The notes beneath the pieces were generated by a model. The model did not search any database and was not told the DNA's origin. It saw only the letters and a list, made by a program, of their open reading frames with translations. From an uncultured Hyphomonas sp. (lineage in GTDB: Bacteria > Pseudomonadota > Alphaproteobacteria > Caulobacterales > Hyphomonadaceae), in contig NZ_OY776147.1 of NCBI RefSeq assembly GCF_963675305.1, positions 2,852,001 to 2,916,000 of the forward strand: a DNA stretch of 64,000 nt, read 5' to 3'. This document shows, one piece after another, positions 26,166 through 36,475 of the stretch (within the stretch, counting starts at the first letter, position 1; every line of letters starts with the position of its first letter). Made by a program: the position numbers and the translations under genes.

Positions 26166-28622
26166 TCAGGACGGAACGACATTCTCCGAGAGCAGCAGTT
26201 CGCGCTGTGCGCTGACGGCACGCATGGCCTGTGCCGGCAGCCAGCAGGTGACTTCCAGCCCGCCGCCATCGACCGGCTTCATGCCGACCGTACCGCCGTG
26301 AAGATCGACAAAATGCTTCACGAGGGCAAGGCCGAGGCCTGCGCCGCGCTGATCACCTGAGACGAAACTGTCGAAGCTCGTGGCACGCTTGTCTGCCTCA
26401 AGGCCGCGTCCATTGTCCCGTACGGAGAAGGTGACCATGTCGCCCATGCGCTGTGCCGAAATGACGATCTCCCCGCCGGAGTCCGTGAAGCGCAGCGAAT
26501 TCGAAACCAGATTGAACAGGATCTGCCGGATGCGCCGCTCGTCCGCGCGGATCAGGCCCAGCTTGCCCGAAATATCCGACCGCACCGTGATCTGCGTATC
26601 CTCGGCCTTCGAGACGACCATCTCGATACTTTCCTCGATCACGCTGGCGAGATCGACATCTTCCAGATCAAGATCCATGCGTCCGGCCTCGATCATGGCG
26701 AGGTCGAGAATGTTCTCGATCAGCTTCGACAAGTGGTCAGAGGCAGACAGGATCGCGCTGACATAGTCTTTCTGGCGTTCCGTCAGATCACCATTGCGCT
26801 GGGTTTCCAGAAGTTCGGCATAGCCAAAGATCACCGTCAGCGGCGAACGCAGCTGATAGGACACGTTGCGCACGAATTCCGTCTTCAGACGGTCGGCCGC
26901 TTCGAAAGCCTCGGCGCGTTCGCGCAGGGCGGACTCGACACGGCGGGTCGCGGTCACGTCGGCAAAGGCGATCAGCGTGTTTCCGTCCGGCAGCGGATGG
27001 GTCAGATAGGTCAGGATCGACCCGTCGGACCGGCGCATTTCGCCCGTTGTGGACTGGCGCGCCTTGGCGGACGGATCGGTAATGTGGCTCTTCATCGCCG
27101 CCCAGATTTCGGTGTCGTGGAACAGCGGAATGCACTCCTCCACCACATCGTCATAATCCGGATGATCCTTCAGCATGTCTTCGCTGAGGCTCCACAGGCG
27201 TTCAAACGCATTGTTGTGCAGCTTCATACGCCCGTCGCCGCCGAACACGGCGACCGCTTCGTGGAGATTGTCGAGCGTTGAACTCTGCGTCTTCACAATG
27301 GCATTGAACCGCGTCTGCAGTTCCAACTCGCCGGTGATGTCCTTGAATAGCAGCAGCAGGCCGCCCATCGGGTGGCGCTGGCGGGTGACGGACAGGGTCC
27401 GCTCGTCCGGCAGCGACCAGGTGTCTTCCTTCACCCCGTCAATGTCGAGATAGTAGGAGAGCTCTTCCGCGCGCCATTCGGCATAGTTCGCCCGGGCCGG
27501 CAGCTTGCGGCGCTCGCGCAGCCGGTCCAGCAGCTGGCCATGGCCGGGACGGTCCAGCAGGAAGCTCTCATCGAGATCCCACATGTCGCGGAAGGCCTTG
27601 TTGTAGAAGGTCAGCTTGCGGTCAGCCCCGAAAATGGCAACGGCATCGGCCACATGGTTCAGCGTCTCGTCATGCGCGCGGACGTGGCGGTTCAGTTCTT
27701 CACGCGCATCTTCCTGCGCAGTGACGTCCAGGGCCATTGCTCCTGCCCCGCCCGACAGCGGGAAAGTCAGTATACGCATTGCCCGGCGCGCGCCATTGAT
27801 GGTGATGTGCCGGGTCTCGTCGATGTCGATGCCTTCGCTGATCGTCTTGCGGGCCTGATCGGCGGTCGCCTGGTCCAGCATCAGCTGCCGGTCGAGCACA
27901 CGGTCGAGATTGGTGCCATCGACGGCTTCGATATAGGCCGGGTTGACCCATTGCAGCTTGCCCATGCCCGACATGCGCCAGGCCGGGAACGGCGCCTTGC
28001 CCAGCATGTCGAGGAAGGCCGTCGGATCGCGCGCGATGACCTGGCGGGCTTCTTCCAGCTTGCCGCGGGCCGAGCTTTCTTCCAGCCCCTTGATGGTCGC
28101 ATCGCTGACCCAGACCACGGCCCGGGCACCGGCCGTGCGCCCGTCAGCTTCGAGGAAGCGGCCGGACGGGCCGATGATTGTCAGCGAGAAAGCCTGCCCG
28201 CTCTCGCGCAGTTCGCGCAGGCGGATGCGCAGCGTGGTGTCGTGTCCGGCGCTGTCCCGGGCCTCAAGGTCGGCGAGGCCTTCGATGATGCGTACGGCCG
28301 GGTCCGGCGAGATGGCATCGTCGGTAAAACTCAGCAGGCCGGCCAGTGCGACCGGGGACCCGTACATTTCCGGCGGGATGATGTCATCACCCTCGGCTTC
28401 AAGCGCCTCACCCTGCCAGACGAGGATCACGCCCGGATGGGCGCCGAGAATGGACCGGTGGGCAGCGAGCGTGGTTTCCAGCTCAGCAGACCGGTCGCGG
28501 TATTTTCGGGCTGCACCCCGCGCACCATCCGAGACCCGCAACGCCCAGAGCAGCGCCGCGAGGCCAAGAGCGGCCGCGCCTGCGGCCATAATGATCGGAA
28601 CCTGCTCCGCTGAAAGTGCCAT
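26166..28622 (-). CDS. divL: DivL-like PAS sensor pseudokinase with Tyr in place of the phospho-accepting His
   Basis: This 818-residue protein has an N-terminal membrane helix (about 8-28), several PAS-like domains (roughly 195-560, for example HVADAVAIFGADRKLTFYNKAF and NLHEAVAVFGGDGRMKLHN), a DHp domain and a HATPase domain with the N box NLVSNSLRF and G boxes DNGRG and GAGLGLAL. The H box reads VSYQLRSPL: Tyr589 (codon at 26856-26858) replaces the usual His. That substitution, with the single helix and tandem PAS, is the hallmark of Caulobacter DivL, which controls CckA and thereby CtrA. Orthology is inferred. A perfect CtrA box lies upstream. Confidence 0.8.
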   Translation of the reverse strand: MALSAEQVPIIMAAGAAALGLAALLWALRVSDGARGAARKYRDRSAELETTLAAHRSILGAHPGVILVWQGEALEAEGDDIIPPEMYGSPVALAGLLSFTDDAISPDPAVRIIEGLADLEARDSAGHDTTLRIRLRELRESGQAFSLTIIGPSGRFLEADGRTAGARAVVWVSDATIKGLEESSARGKLEEARQVIARDPTAFLDMLGKAPFPAWRMSGMGKLQWVNPAYIEAVDGTNLDRVLDRQLMLDQATADQARKTISEGIDIDETRHITINGARRAMRILTFPLSGGAGAMALDVTAQEDAREELNRHVRAHDETLNHVADAVAIFGADRKLTFYNKAFRDMWDLDESFLLDRPGHGQLLDRLRERRKLPARANYAEWRAEELSYYLDIDGVKEDTWSLPDERTLSVTRQRHPMGGLLLLFKDITGELELQTRFNAIVKTQSSTLDNLHEAVAVFGGDGRMKLHNNAFERLWSLSEDMLKDHPDYDDVVEECIPLFHDTEIWAAMKSHITDPSAKARQSTTGEMRRSDGSILTYLTHPLPDGNTLIAFADVTATRRVESALRERAEAFEAADRLKTEFVRNVSYQLRSPLTVIFGYAELLETQRNGDLTERQKDYVSAILSASDHLSKLIENILDLAMIEAGRMDLDLEDVDLASVIEESIEMVVSKAEDTQITVRSDISGKLGLIRADERRIRQILFNLVSNSLRFTDSGGEIVISAQRMGDMVTFSVRDNGRGLEADKRATSFDSFVSGDQRGAGLGLALVKHFVDLHGGTVGMKPVDGGGLEVTCWLPAQAMRAVSAQRELLLSENVVPS

Positions 28623-28695
28623 GCCGCGTCATCCAAAAGCCCGAATCGGCCGCGAGAACGACCGATGAAACGGTTAACGAATTGCCCCTCTAGCG

Positions 28696-28710
28696 TTAAG
28701 GGCGCGTTAA
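28696..28710. promoter_or_regulatory. CtrA-binding box TTAA-N7-TTAA
   Basis: TTAA at 28696-28699 and TTAA at 28707-28710 are separated by exactly seven bases, the consensus of the master cell-cycle regulator CtrA. The site is 74 bases before the DivL-like start and about 105 before the EF-hand gene start. A further TTAA half-site lies at 28674-28677. On the plus strand a weak promoter (TTGCAA 28762-28767, TAGTCT 28784-28789) serves the EF-hand gene. Confidence 0.65.
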
Positions 28711-28815
28711 CGGAGTGCTAATGCCCGGCCGATACCGGCGCAAGATAACTGAAACCATATGTTGCAAAAACACAACACTCGCTTAGTCTGCCCGCCTGTT
28801 CGTGGAGTGATCCCA

Positions 28816-29373
28816 ATGATTTTACGCCCGATTGCGCTGGCTGGCGCCTTGTTGATGGCTGCAGCTGTTCCGGCTTCGGCGCAGGAAGCTCAGGACGAAA
28901 TCGTGCGCCTGCCGGGCCAGGGATTTACCAAACCCGAGGCACGCCGCGCCAGAGGGACCCCTGACAGGCTGGTCGCAGGCGGGGGGCTGTTCCTCAGCTT
29001 CGACACCGATGGCGACGGCAAGATCACGCGCGAAGAGCTGGAGGCCGGCACGAAGGCCGCGTTCCGGAAAGCCGATGCGAATGGCGACGGCCACCTGACG
29101 GCATTCGAGCAGATCAGCTGGGCCGAGAGCCTGCCGACCCGTGACGATTCCCTCGCCAATCCGGTCCGTTTCGATCCGAACCTCGACCGCCGCGTCAGCC
29201 CGGAAGAGTTCGAAGCCGTGATCGCAGAGCTTGCTGAACACTATGTCGAGGACACCAGCGACGTGATCGTGATCGCGTCCCTGAAGGCGCCGAAACCCAG
29301 GTCAGAACGGAATGAGCGCTCCCCGTTCGATACCGGACAGCGGCCGCCCCGCGGCACGCCCGCCGGGGATTGA
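28816..29373 (+). CDS. secreted EF-hand calcium-binding protein
   Basis: The 185-residue precursor has a signal peptide (MILRPIALAGALLMAAAVPASA) and two canonical EF-hand loops, DTDGDGKITREE and DANGDGHLTAFE, plus a degenerate one (DPNLDRRVSPEE). It should bind calcium in the periplasm or outside the cell. The C-terminal 30 residues are basic and Pro-rich. ATG 28816 opens the signal peptide; earlier in-frame starts at 28759 are less likely. Partner is unknown. It is divergent from the DivL-like gene. Confidence 0.85.
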   Translation: MILRPIALAGALLMAAAVPASAQEAQDEIVRLPGQGFTKPEARRARGTPDRLVAGGGLFLSFDTDGDGKITREELEAGTKAAFRKADANGDGHLTAFEQISWAESLPTRDDSLANPVRFDPNLDRRVSPEEFEAVIAELAEHYVEDTSDVIVIASLKAPKPRSERNERSPFDTGQRPPRGTPAGD

Positions 29374-29382
29374 GCCGTTTAA

Positions 29383-30225
<843 letters not shown>

Positions 30226-30241
30226 TCTCAGATCCTCCGGA

Positions 30242-31237
30242 TCAGGCGGGAATTTCGCGGGTCATGCAGTGGAAGCTTCCGCCCCCACCCAGAATATGTC
30301 CAGCCGGCAGGCCGATGATCTTGCGGCCCGGGAACAGGACCCGCATCTCGGCGAGCGCCACGAGACTATAATGGTCTTCATAGACCGGCACGAGGACAGC
30401 CCCATTCGTGATGGTGAAGTTCATATGGCTTGCCGGGACAGGCGCGCCGTCATCGCCAGAGATCAGGCCGGGGGACGGGATGGTTGTCACATCGAGCCCG
30501 GCTTCGCGTAGCGTGGCCTCGATTTCCAGCAGCACGTCCCTGTTCGGGTCATTAGTGCCGGACGGCATCTGGCAGAGCGCATGTCCCGGCCCGATGAAGC
30601 GCGCGATATTGTCGACATGGCCGTCAGTGTGGTCGTTCAGCAGGCCATCACCCAGCCAGATCATTTCCCCGATGCCGAGCGCGTCGCAGATCCGCGCTTC
30701 GATCTCCTCCGCTGTCAGGTTGGGGTTCCGATTCGGATTGAGCAGGCACTGGCGCGTGGTCAGCAGCCGGCCTGTGCCGTCGGCATCGATGGCGCCGCCT
30801 TCCAGGACGATCGGGTGAAAACTGGCAGGCAGGGATTCATATGCCGCGATAGCGCCTGATGTCTCTGTATCGCCGGGCATCAGGTATTTGCCGCCCCAGC
30901 CATTGAAGCGGAACGCCTGTGCCTCGCGCGCATCGCCCTGCCCCGTCACGATGGGGCCGGTGTCGCGCAGCCAGATATCCCCGGCCGGCACTTCCACGAT
31001 TTTCGCCACATCGCCGACAGCTGCCGTGGCAGACGCAAGCGCCTCGGCAGACCCCGCCGCGACCCGGACCGGGACATGCGCCGAAGCGGCCCGGATGAAG
31101 CCGGCGATCTGTGTCCGCGGCCCTTCGAGACGGCCGCCCCACTCATCGGCAAGATGCGGCCAGCCGCACCAGAGGGCAGCCTGCGGTGCCCATTCGGGCG
31201 GAAGGAAGGGTTTGTTGTCGCTCATCGCGCGCGCCAT
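30242..31237 (-). CDS. aguA: agmatine deiminase
   Basis: AguA converts agmatine to N-carbamoylputrescine and ammonia. The protein is 331 residues from ATG 31237, which has AGGTG at good distance; ATG 31225 (MSDNKPFLPPEW) is an alternative. Guanidino-modifying-enzyme features are DIWLRDTGPI, LEGGAIDADG, NDHTDGHVDN and the C-terminal GGGGSFHCMTREIP with the catalytic Cys. aguB follows immediately. No arginine decarboxylase is in the window. Confidence 0.93.
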   Translation of the reverse strand: MARAMSDNKPFLPPEWAPQAALWCGWPHLADEWGGRLEGPRTQIAGFIRAASAHVPVRVAAGSAEALASATAAVGDVAKIVEVPAGDIWLRDTGPIVTGQGDAREAQAFRFNGWGGKYLMPGDTETSGAIAAYESLPASFHPIVLEGGAIDADGTGRLLTTRQCLLNPNRNPNLTAEEIEARICDALGIGEMIWLGDGLLNDHTDGHVDNIARFIGPGHALCQMPSGTNDPNRDVLLEIEATLREAGLDVTTIPSPGLISGDDGAPVPASHMNFTITNGAVLVPVYEDHYSLVALAEMRVLFPGRKIIGLPAGHILGGGGSFHCMTREIPA

Positions 31238-31259
31238 GCCACACCTGTCACCAAAGGAA

Positions 31260-31287
31260 AAGGGCGGCCCCGCATGGAGCCGCCCTT
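31260..31287 (-). terminator. rho-independent terminator after the Oar-type receptor gene
   Basis: AAGGGCGGC (31260-31268) pairs with GCCGCCCTT (31279-31287). Read on the minus strand the stem is followed by a run of T interrupted by C (TTTTCCTTT). It is 30 bases beyond the receptor stop at 31318 and just before aguA, so it separates the two minus-strand units. Confidence 0.75.
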
Positions 31288-31317
31288 CCCGATCAGGTCT
31301 TGTTCAGGCCGTAAGGC

Positions 31318-34300
31318 TTAGAACTTGTACTTGATACCGAAGTGGACCTGCCACAGCGACGGGCTGACCACGATACGGTCGTCATCTGCGTCACGGTTGA
31401 AGCTGGTGATCTCATACTGGCCGTTCACGATGTTCGCATCGTACAGCTCAGCATTGCCCGGGAAGCCGTGCTCACGCAGGATGCCCCAATCGGAGTTCAG
31501 CAGATTGCCGACGTTCTCGATGGTGATCCAGGCTTCCGTACGATCCTGAGCGCGCAGACCCGGCAGTTCCTGGGTCAGCTTCAGGTCGAACTTCGTCCAC
31601 CAGTCATCTGCCGCATCGTTGCGGGTGAAGATGCTGCCGCGAGCGTTACGCAGCTGGTCATTGTTCTCGATGAAGTTCACGAGAGCAGCGACGGCATCCG
31701 GATCGGAGCTTGCCGCGATGAGCGGGTCAGCAATTCCGGTCGGGATGTAAGCCAGCTGACGGCTGTTGAAGAACCGCGCACCTGATTCATACGGGTTTTC
31801 CGCGAAGACATAGCTGTAAGGCGCGCCTTCGTTGGCCGTACCGAACAGGGAGACGCGGGTCTCCAGGTCGTTGATGTACTCTTTGGCGTAGTTGAACTGC
31901 AGCGTGAAGCGGTGAGCCACTTCATAGTCCGACGTACCGAGGCTCGGGTTCAGCGGGTCATAGGTCGCATAGTTCGAGAAGTTCGAATAGGCGACCGACG
32001 ACGTCATCGGGTTGAGGTCCTTGGCGTCCGTGTAGGCGTAGCCGAGGGCCCAGTCGATACCGTTGTCATATGCCTGGGACAGACCAAGCGAGAGCACCAG
32101 AGCGCTGCCCTTCTCTTTCGCATTGGTCAGCAGGAAGTCACTCGTGCTGCCCGAATAGATCGGACGGCCGTCCGGAGCCGTACCCGACTGGACGTAGCTG
32201 AGCGGAACAACCTGAGCAGCTTCATTCGTCTTGGAGTACAGAATGTCTGCCATGACGCGCAGGTCGTTGCCGAGGATCGGCATATTGGTGTCGACATCAG
32301 CCACAGCGCCGAAGGCAAACTTCCATTCAGATGGAATTTCGAAGTTCGGGTCCAGTGCGTTCACACCACCGCGGCCGGAAGCTCCAGCAATGTCAGCAAT
32401 TGCCTCATCCGGAACATCGAAGAACGGACGTCCGGTGTCGGAATAGGTGAAGTCTGCCAGGTTGGAGTCGTCCGGAGCAAAATAGTCCGTCAGAGTCACG
32501 CCGTTGTTGGAATAGTTGTTCGAAATCCAGACGTTCGGGTTACCGCCTGAGAACAGACCGGCACCACCATGGAAGCTGAGATTGTCAGCAAACTCATAGT
32601 TGAAGCCGAAGCGCGGCTGCAGGAGGTCACGGCCATCCATGTTGTCGTCATTACGGAAACCGTAGGTCGACTCGAAGTTGGCGTTATAACGCGGCTTGTC
32701 GCTTGACGTGTAGTAGTCATAGCGCAGACCCGCCGTCACATCGAGCTTGTCGGTGACCTGCCACTTGTCCTGAATGTAGAAGGTGTTGATTTCATAACCG
32801 AAATCAGCAGCCGCGTCATTCACATCATTGGTGCCGGCAGCGTTCGTGTACTGGAAGTAGTCGAAATCGCCATTTGCGAAATTGTCGAAATTGCCGCCAC
32901 GAAGATCGAAGCGCCACTCACCGATCGCCTGCTGAACGAACAGGTTGAACACGGAGAATTCTTCGCGCTCGACACCTGCCGTGAACAGATGGTCACCCAT
33001 CGTGTAGTTCGCAGCGGCCTTGTAGTTCCACAGCTCATAAGCGAGCTTGTTGGCCTGACGGCTGTCATCGGCACCGAGATAGATCGTGGAGTTCCCGGAG
33101 TTCAGATCGTTATCAAGACGGATCTGAACTTCGCCCCAGTTATCCGTGCCCCAGACCGGAATCTGGCGGTTGTCGAGATCGACATAGGACGCGCGCAGTT
33201 CGGTGGAGAGGTTCGGCGTCCAGTCGGAGTACAGGGCGGCCGTGTAGTTCTGCAGCTTCGCGCCGCGCTCATAATAGTGGTTGCCATCCGCGATCCGGTT
33301 CGAACCCGAATCGGACGGGGAGTAGTTGGCACCATCATTGTAGGTGTAGGTAAATTCAGCGCGGTGGTCGTCGTTGATGTTCCAGTCGAGCTTACCGAAG
33401 AATTTCTCGTCTTCGACAGCCAGAGAGGTCGGCAGACCGCCGGCAGTGTAACCATACTGGTTCACAGCGATATCGATGATGCTCTGATACAGGGCATCGG
33501 ACAGGCCGACATCGTTCGGGGTGAAGCCGAAGATGTTTGCGCCTTCAAATTTTTCGTAAGCACCGAAGAAGAACAGTTTGTCCTTGATGATCGGGCCGCC
33601 GACATTGATGCCGTAGCGCTTCTCTTCGAAGGAGCCGAGGTCACGCTTGATGCCGTCGGTTTCGTCGCCGGTCAGCGAGTCGTCGGTGTAGTCGAAGAAC
33701 AGGCCGCCGTGGAATTCGTTGGAGCCGGTTTTCGTAACAGCGTTGATGTTACAGGCGGTGAACGAACCATAGTTCACGTCGAACGGTGCCAGCTCAACCG
33801 ACACCTGTTCGATGGCGTCGTAGGAGAACGGGATACGCTCGGTCGGGTAACCGTTGGAGTTCAGGCCGAAATTGTCGTTCAGGCGGACGCCGTCGACGGT
33901 CAGCGAGTTGTAGCGCGGGTTGGCACCGGCACAGTTGATCGAGTCGTTGAAGGCTTCGTCGACATAGACGCGCGGGTCGAGACGGACGATGTCCTTGATG
34001 TCGCGGTTCATGGCCGGAGCATTTTCCAGCGTCGCGATGTTGAAGGTCGACGACGGGCCGGTCGCAACCTGAGCAACCTGCATGGCGGAACCGGTGATGA
34101 CGACCGTTTCCATGCGGGCGGTGTCGTCGCTCGACGTGGTGACCGTCAGGTTCAGGCTCGTGGCTTCGCCGAGGTTGGCGTAGACATTGTCTGCGCGGGC
34201 CGGCACGAAGCCTTCACCGGTGATGGTGACGCTGTACGGGCCGCCGACGCGCAGGTTCTGAGCTGCGAACTGGCCGGTGGCGCTGGTGGTTGTCACGGCG

Positions 34301-34479
34301 ACCGAGCCGGTCGGTTCGTGAAGGATGGTGACGGTGGCGCCGGAAACGGCTGCACCGGTTTCGTCGACGATGGTACCGCGGATCGACGAGGTCGTAACCT
34401 GTGCCGAGGCAACACCAGCCGCCGTAATCGCGATTGCCGAAACGGCGGCACCGCGTGCGAATGTATTCCAGTTGATCAT
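31318..34479 (-). CDS. TonB-dependent receptor, carboxypeptidase-regulatory-like (Oar type)
   Basis: The 1053-residue outer-membrane protein has a signal peptide (ending GVASA), an N-terminal carboxypeptidase-regulatory-like Ig-type domain (SSIRGTIVDETGAAVSGATVTI), a plug domain (METVVITGS, LTVDGVRLNDNFGL) and a large beta-barrel ending in Phe (QVHFGIKYKF), as outer-membrane barrels do. The Oar-like layout is common in Caulobacterales; ligands include large or proteinaceous substrates. ATG 34479 follows AGGGG; the frame extends upstream without a signal peptide. A 9-bp inverted repeat lies in its upstream region. Confidence 0.9.
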   Translation of the reverse strand: MINWNTFARGAAVSAIAITAAGVASAQVTTSSIRGTIVDETGAAVSGATVTILHEPTGSVAVTTTSATGQFAAQNLRVGGPYSVTITGEGFVPARADNVYANLGEATSLNLTVTTSSDDTARMETVVITGSAMQVAQVATGPSSTFNIATLENAPAMNRDIKDIVRLDPRVYVDEAFNDSINCAGANPRYNSLTVDGVRLNDNFGLNSNGYPTERIPFSYDAIEQVSVELAPFDVNYGSFTACNINAVTKTGSNEFHGGLFFDYTDDSLTGDETDGIKRDLGSFEEKRYGINVGGPIIKDKLFFFGAYEKFEGANIFGFTPNDVGLSDALYQSIIDIAVNQYGYTAGGLPTSLAVEDEKFFGKLDWNINDDHRAEFTYTYNDGANYSPSDSGSNRIADGNHYYERGAKLQNYTAALYSDWTPNLSTELRASYVDLDNRQIPVWGTDNWGEVQIRLDNDLNSGNSTIYLGADDSRQANKLAYELWNYKAAANYTMGDHLFTAGVEREEFSVFNLFVQQAIGEWRFDLRGGNFDNFANGDFDYFQYTNAAGTNDVNDAAADFGYEINTFYIQDKWQVTDKLDVTAGLRYDYYTSSDKPRYNANFESTYGFRNDDNMDGRDLLQPRFGFNYEFADNLSFHGGAGLFSGGNPNVWISNNYSNNGVTLTDYFAPDDSNLADFTYSDTGRPFFDVPDEAIADIAGASGRGGVNALDPNFEIPSEWKFAFGAVADVDTNMPILGNDLRVMADILYSKTNEAAQVVPLSYVQSGTAPDGRPIYSGSTSDFLLTNAKEKGSALVLSLGLSQAYDNGIDWALGYAYTDAKDLNPMTSSVAYSNFSNYATYDPLNPSLGTSDYEVAHRFTLQFNYAKEYINDLETRVSLFGTANEGAPYSYVFAENPYESGARFFNSRQLAYIPTGIADPLIAASSDPDAVAALVNFIENNDQLRNARGSIFTRNDAADDWWTKFDLKLTQELPGLRAQDRTEAWITIENVGNLLNSDWGILREHGFPGNAELYDANIVNGQYEITSFNRDADDDRIVVSPSLWQVHFGIKYKF

Positions 34480-34586
34480 GATTTTCCCCTGTCCGAGAGA
34501 GCACCCGGTCAGCGCCCTTGCACGCCTTCCGGTTTTGAGAGCGCTTAACGCCCCCACATGACAGATTAGTGACAAGATCTTGAAGG

Positions 34587-34617
34587 TTCGACACATGATG
34601 TTCGGATTTGTGTCGAA
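34587..34617. promoter_or_regulatory. 9-bp inverted repeat upstream of the Oar-type receptor
   Basis: TTCGACACA (34587-34595) and TGTGTCGAA (34609-34617) are perfect inverted copies with a 13-base spacer. The site is 108 bases before the receptor ATG and about 130 before the divergent GT39 gene. It may be an operator or an RNA hairpin in the 5' leader. No regulator gene is adjacent. Confidence 0.5.
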
Positions 34618-34744
34618 GCCCGTGCTGCGATGCAAAAATGACACGGTGGTTAGAAAGAACTCGCCGCGAAACGTGCGTTTCAGGGTATATTATGTCGGCA
34701 TCCCATCGCATAAACCGGACCAGTACCGAAAAGGCCCGAGACAA

Positions 34745-36475
34745 ATGATGGAACCCCCCGGCGAATCGGCGACGGACTGGCGCCGCATCACCTATCTGGC
34801 CCTTCTGATTCTGCTGGCGCTGCGTGTCCTGCTCCTGGCCGTGTCTCCGCTGAACCTTTACGCCGACGAAGCCCAGTACTGGCGCTGGGGCGAAACGCTC
34901 GACTGGGGCTATTATTCAAAGCCGCCGATGATCGCCTGGCTGATCCATGCGGTCACCTCCGTGTTCGGTAATGCGGAATGGGCTGTGCGCCTGCCTGCCC
35001 CCTTCCTGCACACGGCCGGGGCCATCTTCCTGTTCCACCTTGGCCGCGACATGTATGGCGGGCGCACCGGCATGCTGGCCGCGCTCGGCTATGCGCTGAT
35101 GCCGGCGGTGGTGCTGTCCTCTGCTGTGATCTCGACAGATGGCGTGCTGATGCCCTTCTGGTGCGCAGCCCTGTTCTGCTTCTGGCGCCTGCGTGCCGGC
35201 GAAGGCGGCTGGGTGAGCGCCGCCGGCCTCGGCCTCGCCATCGGGGCGGGCCTCCTGTCGAAATATGCGATGGTCTATTTCCTGATCGGCATCGCGCTGA
35301 ATCTGCTGATCGACCGGGACAGCCGCCGCGCGCTGTTCTCCCGCCACGGCCTCCTGGTACTGGGCCTCGCCGCACTTGTCTTCGCGCCGCACATCGCCTG
35401 GAACGCGGCGCATGATTTCAAGACGGTCAGTCATACCGTGGACAATGCCAATCTCGGCGGCGACCTGATCAATCCTGAAAACGCGCTGACTTTCCTGGTC
35501 GACCAGCTGGGCGTCTTCGGCCCGGTCAGCTTCCTGGCGCTCATCTTCGGCCTGTTCGCTGTCCGCTCTCAGGACGAGGGCATCATGGGCCGGGACCGCT
35601 GGTTGCTCTGCTTCATCCTGCCGGTCCTGGTCATCATTCTCGGCCAGGCCGTGCTGTCGCGCGCCAATGCGAACTGGGCGGCCACGGCCTACCCGGCCGC
35701 AAGCGTGCTGGTCGCCGCCTGGCTGATCCGCGCGCGCGCCAACCGGCGCCTGTGGTTCATCGTGGCAGGGCTGACCTTTGTGGCGCTGCAGTTCGTGCCG
35801 GATCTCGGCGTCTGGGTGCGGCTCGGCCTCGGCATCATCGTCGGCGGCGGCCTTCTGCTGTTCGCGACGATGGTGAAGTACCGCCCGTCGGGCCTGCTCT
35901 GGTTCAGCATCGGCATGCATGGTGTGCTGGCGCTCAGCTTCGCAGCAATCTCGCTGCTGCCGCTTCAGTCCTCCACCTCGCTTGGCCTCGACAATGCCCT
36001 GAAGCGCACACGCGGCTGGGACCAGGCGGCGAAAGACGTGTTCGGGATTGCCCGGTCGGTCGGCGCGACGGCTGTTCTGGTGGATGAGCGCGAGGTCTGG
36101 CACGGGCTCGACTATTATGGCCGCGACCGGTCCATCCCCCTGCTCTCCTGGCGCCGCTATGGCGTGCCGAAAAGCTTCTCGGAAACCCAGCCGCTGGCCC
36201 CGCCGCTGGACCAGCGCGTCCTCGTCGCCTCAATCCATCCCGGCATGCGGCCGATGCTGCGCAGCGAGTTCGAGACGTTCGAGCCTGCCGGCGAAATCTC
36301 CGTGCCGCTCGGCAAGCGAAGCAATGGCTGCCCGCTGTCACGCACCTTCGTGTTGTATGTGGCGTCCGGCTTCAAACCGCAGGTCCATGATGCGGACTGG
36401 GAAGCGCAATTCAAAGGCCAGACGGAATTTCCGCCGGTGCCATGCCCTGCAAAACCGGAAACGAGCGGTCAGTGA
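34745..36475 (+). CDS. GT39-family membrane glycosyltransferase (ArnT/PMT-like)
   Basis: The 576-residue protein has about eleven membrane helices and the GT39/PMT_2 hallmark ADEAQYWRWGE near residue 40, where the Asp-Glu pair is the catalytic region, and the following SKPPMIAWLI segment. Such enzymes transfer sugars from polyprenyl phosphate carriers to lipid A or proteins in the periplasm. Acceptor unknown. A soluble C-terminal domain (about 450-576) follows. ATG 34745 or 34748 are both possible. It overlaps the msrA stop by 7 bases. Confidence 0.85.
   Translation: MMEPPGESATDWRRITYLALLILLALRVLLLAVSPLNLYADEAQYWRWGETLDWGYYSKPPMIAWLIHAVTSVFGNAEWAVRLPAPFLHTAGAIFLFHLGRDMYGGRTGMLAALGYALMPAVVLSSAVISTDGVLMPFWCAALFCFWRLRAGEGGWVSAAGLGLAIGAGLLSKYAMVYFLIGIALNLLIDRDSRRALFSRHGLLVLGLAALVFAPHIAWNAAHDFKTVSHTVDNANLGGDLINPENALTFLVDQLGVFGPVSFLALIFGLFAVRSQDEGIMGRDRWLLCFILPVLVIILGQAVLSRANANWAATAYPAASVLVAAWLIRARANRRLWFIVAGLTFVALQFVPDLGVWVRLGLGIIVGGGLLLFATMVKYRPSGLLWFSIGMHGVLALSFAAISLLPLQSSTSLGLDNALKRTRGWDQAAKDVFGIARSVGATAVLVDEREVWHGLDYYGRDRSIPLLSWRRYGVPKSFSETQPLAPPLDQRVLVASIHPGMRPMLRSEFETFEPAGEISVPLGKRSNGCPLSRTFVLYVASGFKPQVHDADWEAQFKGQTEFPPVPCPAKPETSGQ

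Noticed and set aside
32989..34548. Plus-strand open frame of 519 codons
   Set aside because: Antisense to the Oar-type receptor, without motifs; a codon-bias shadow.
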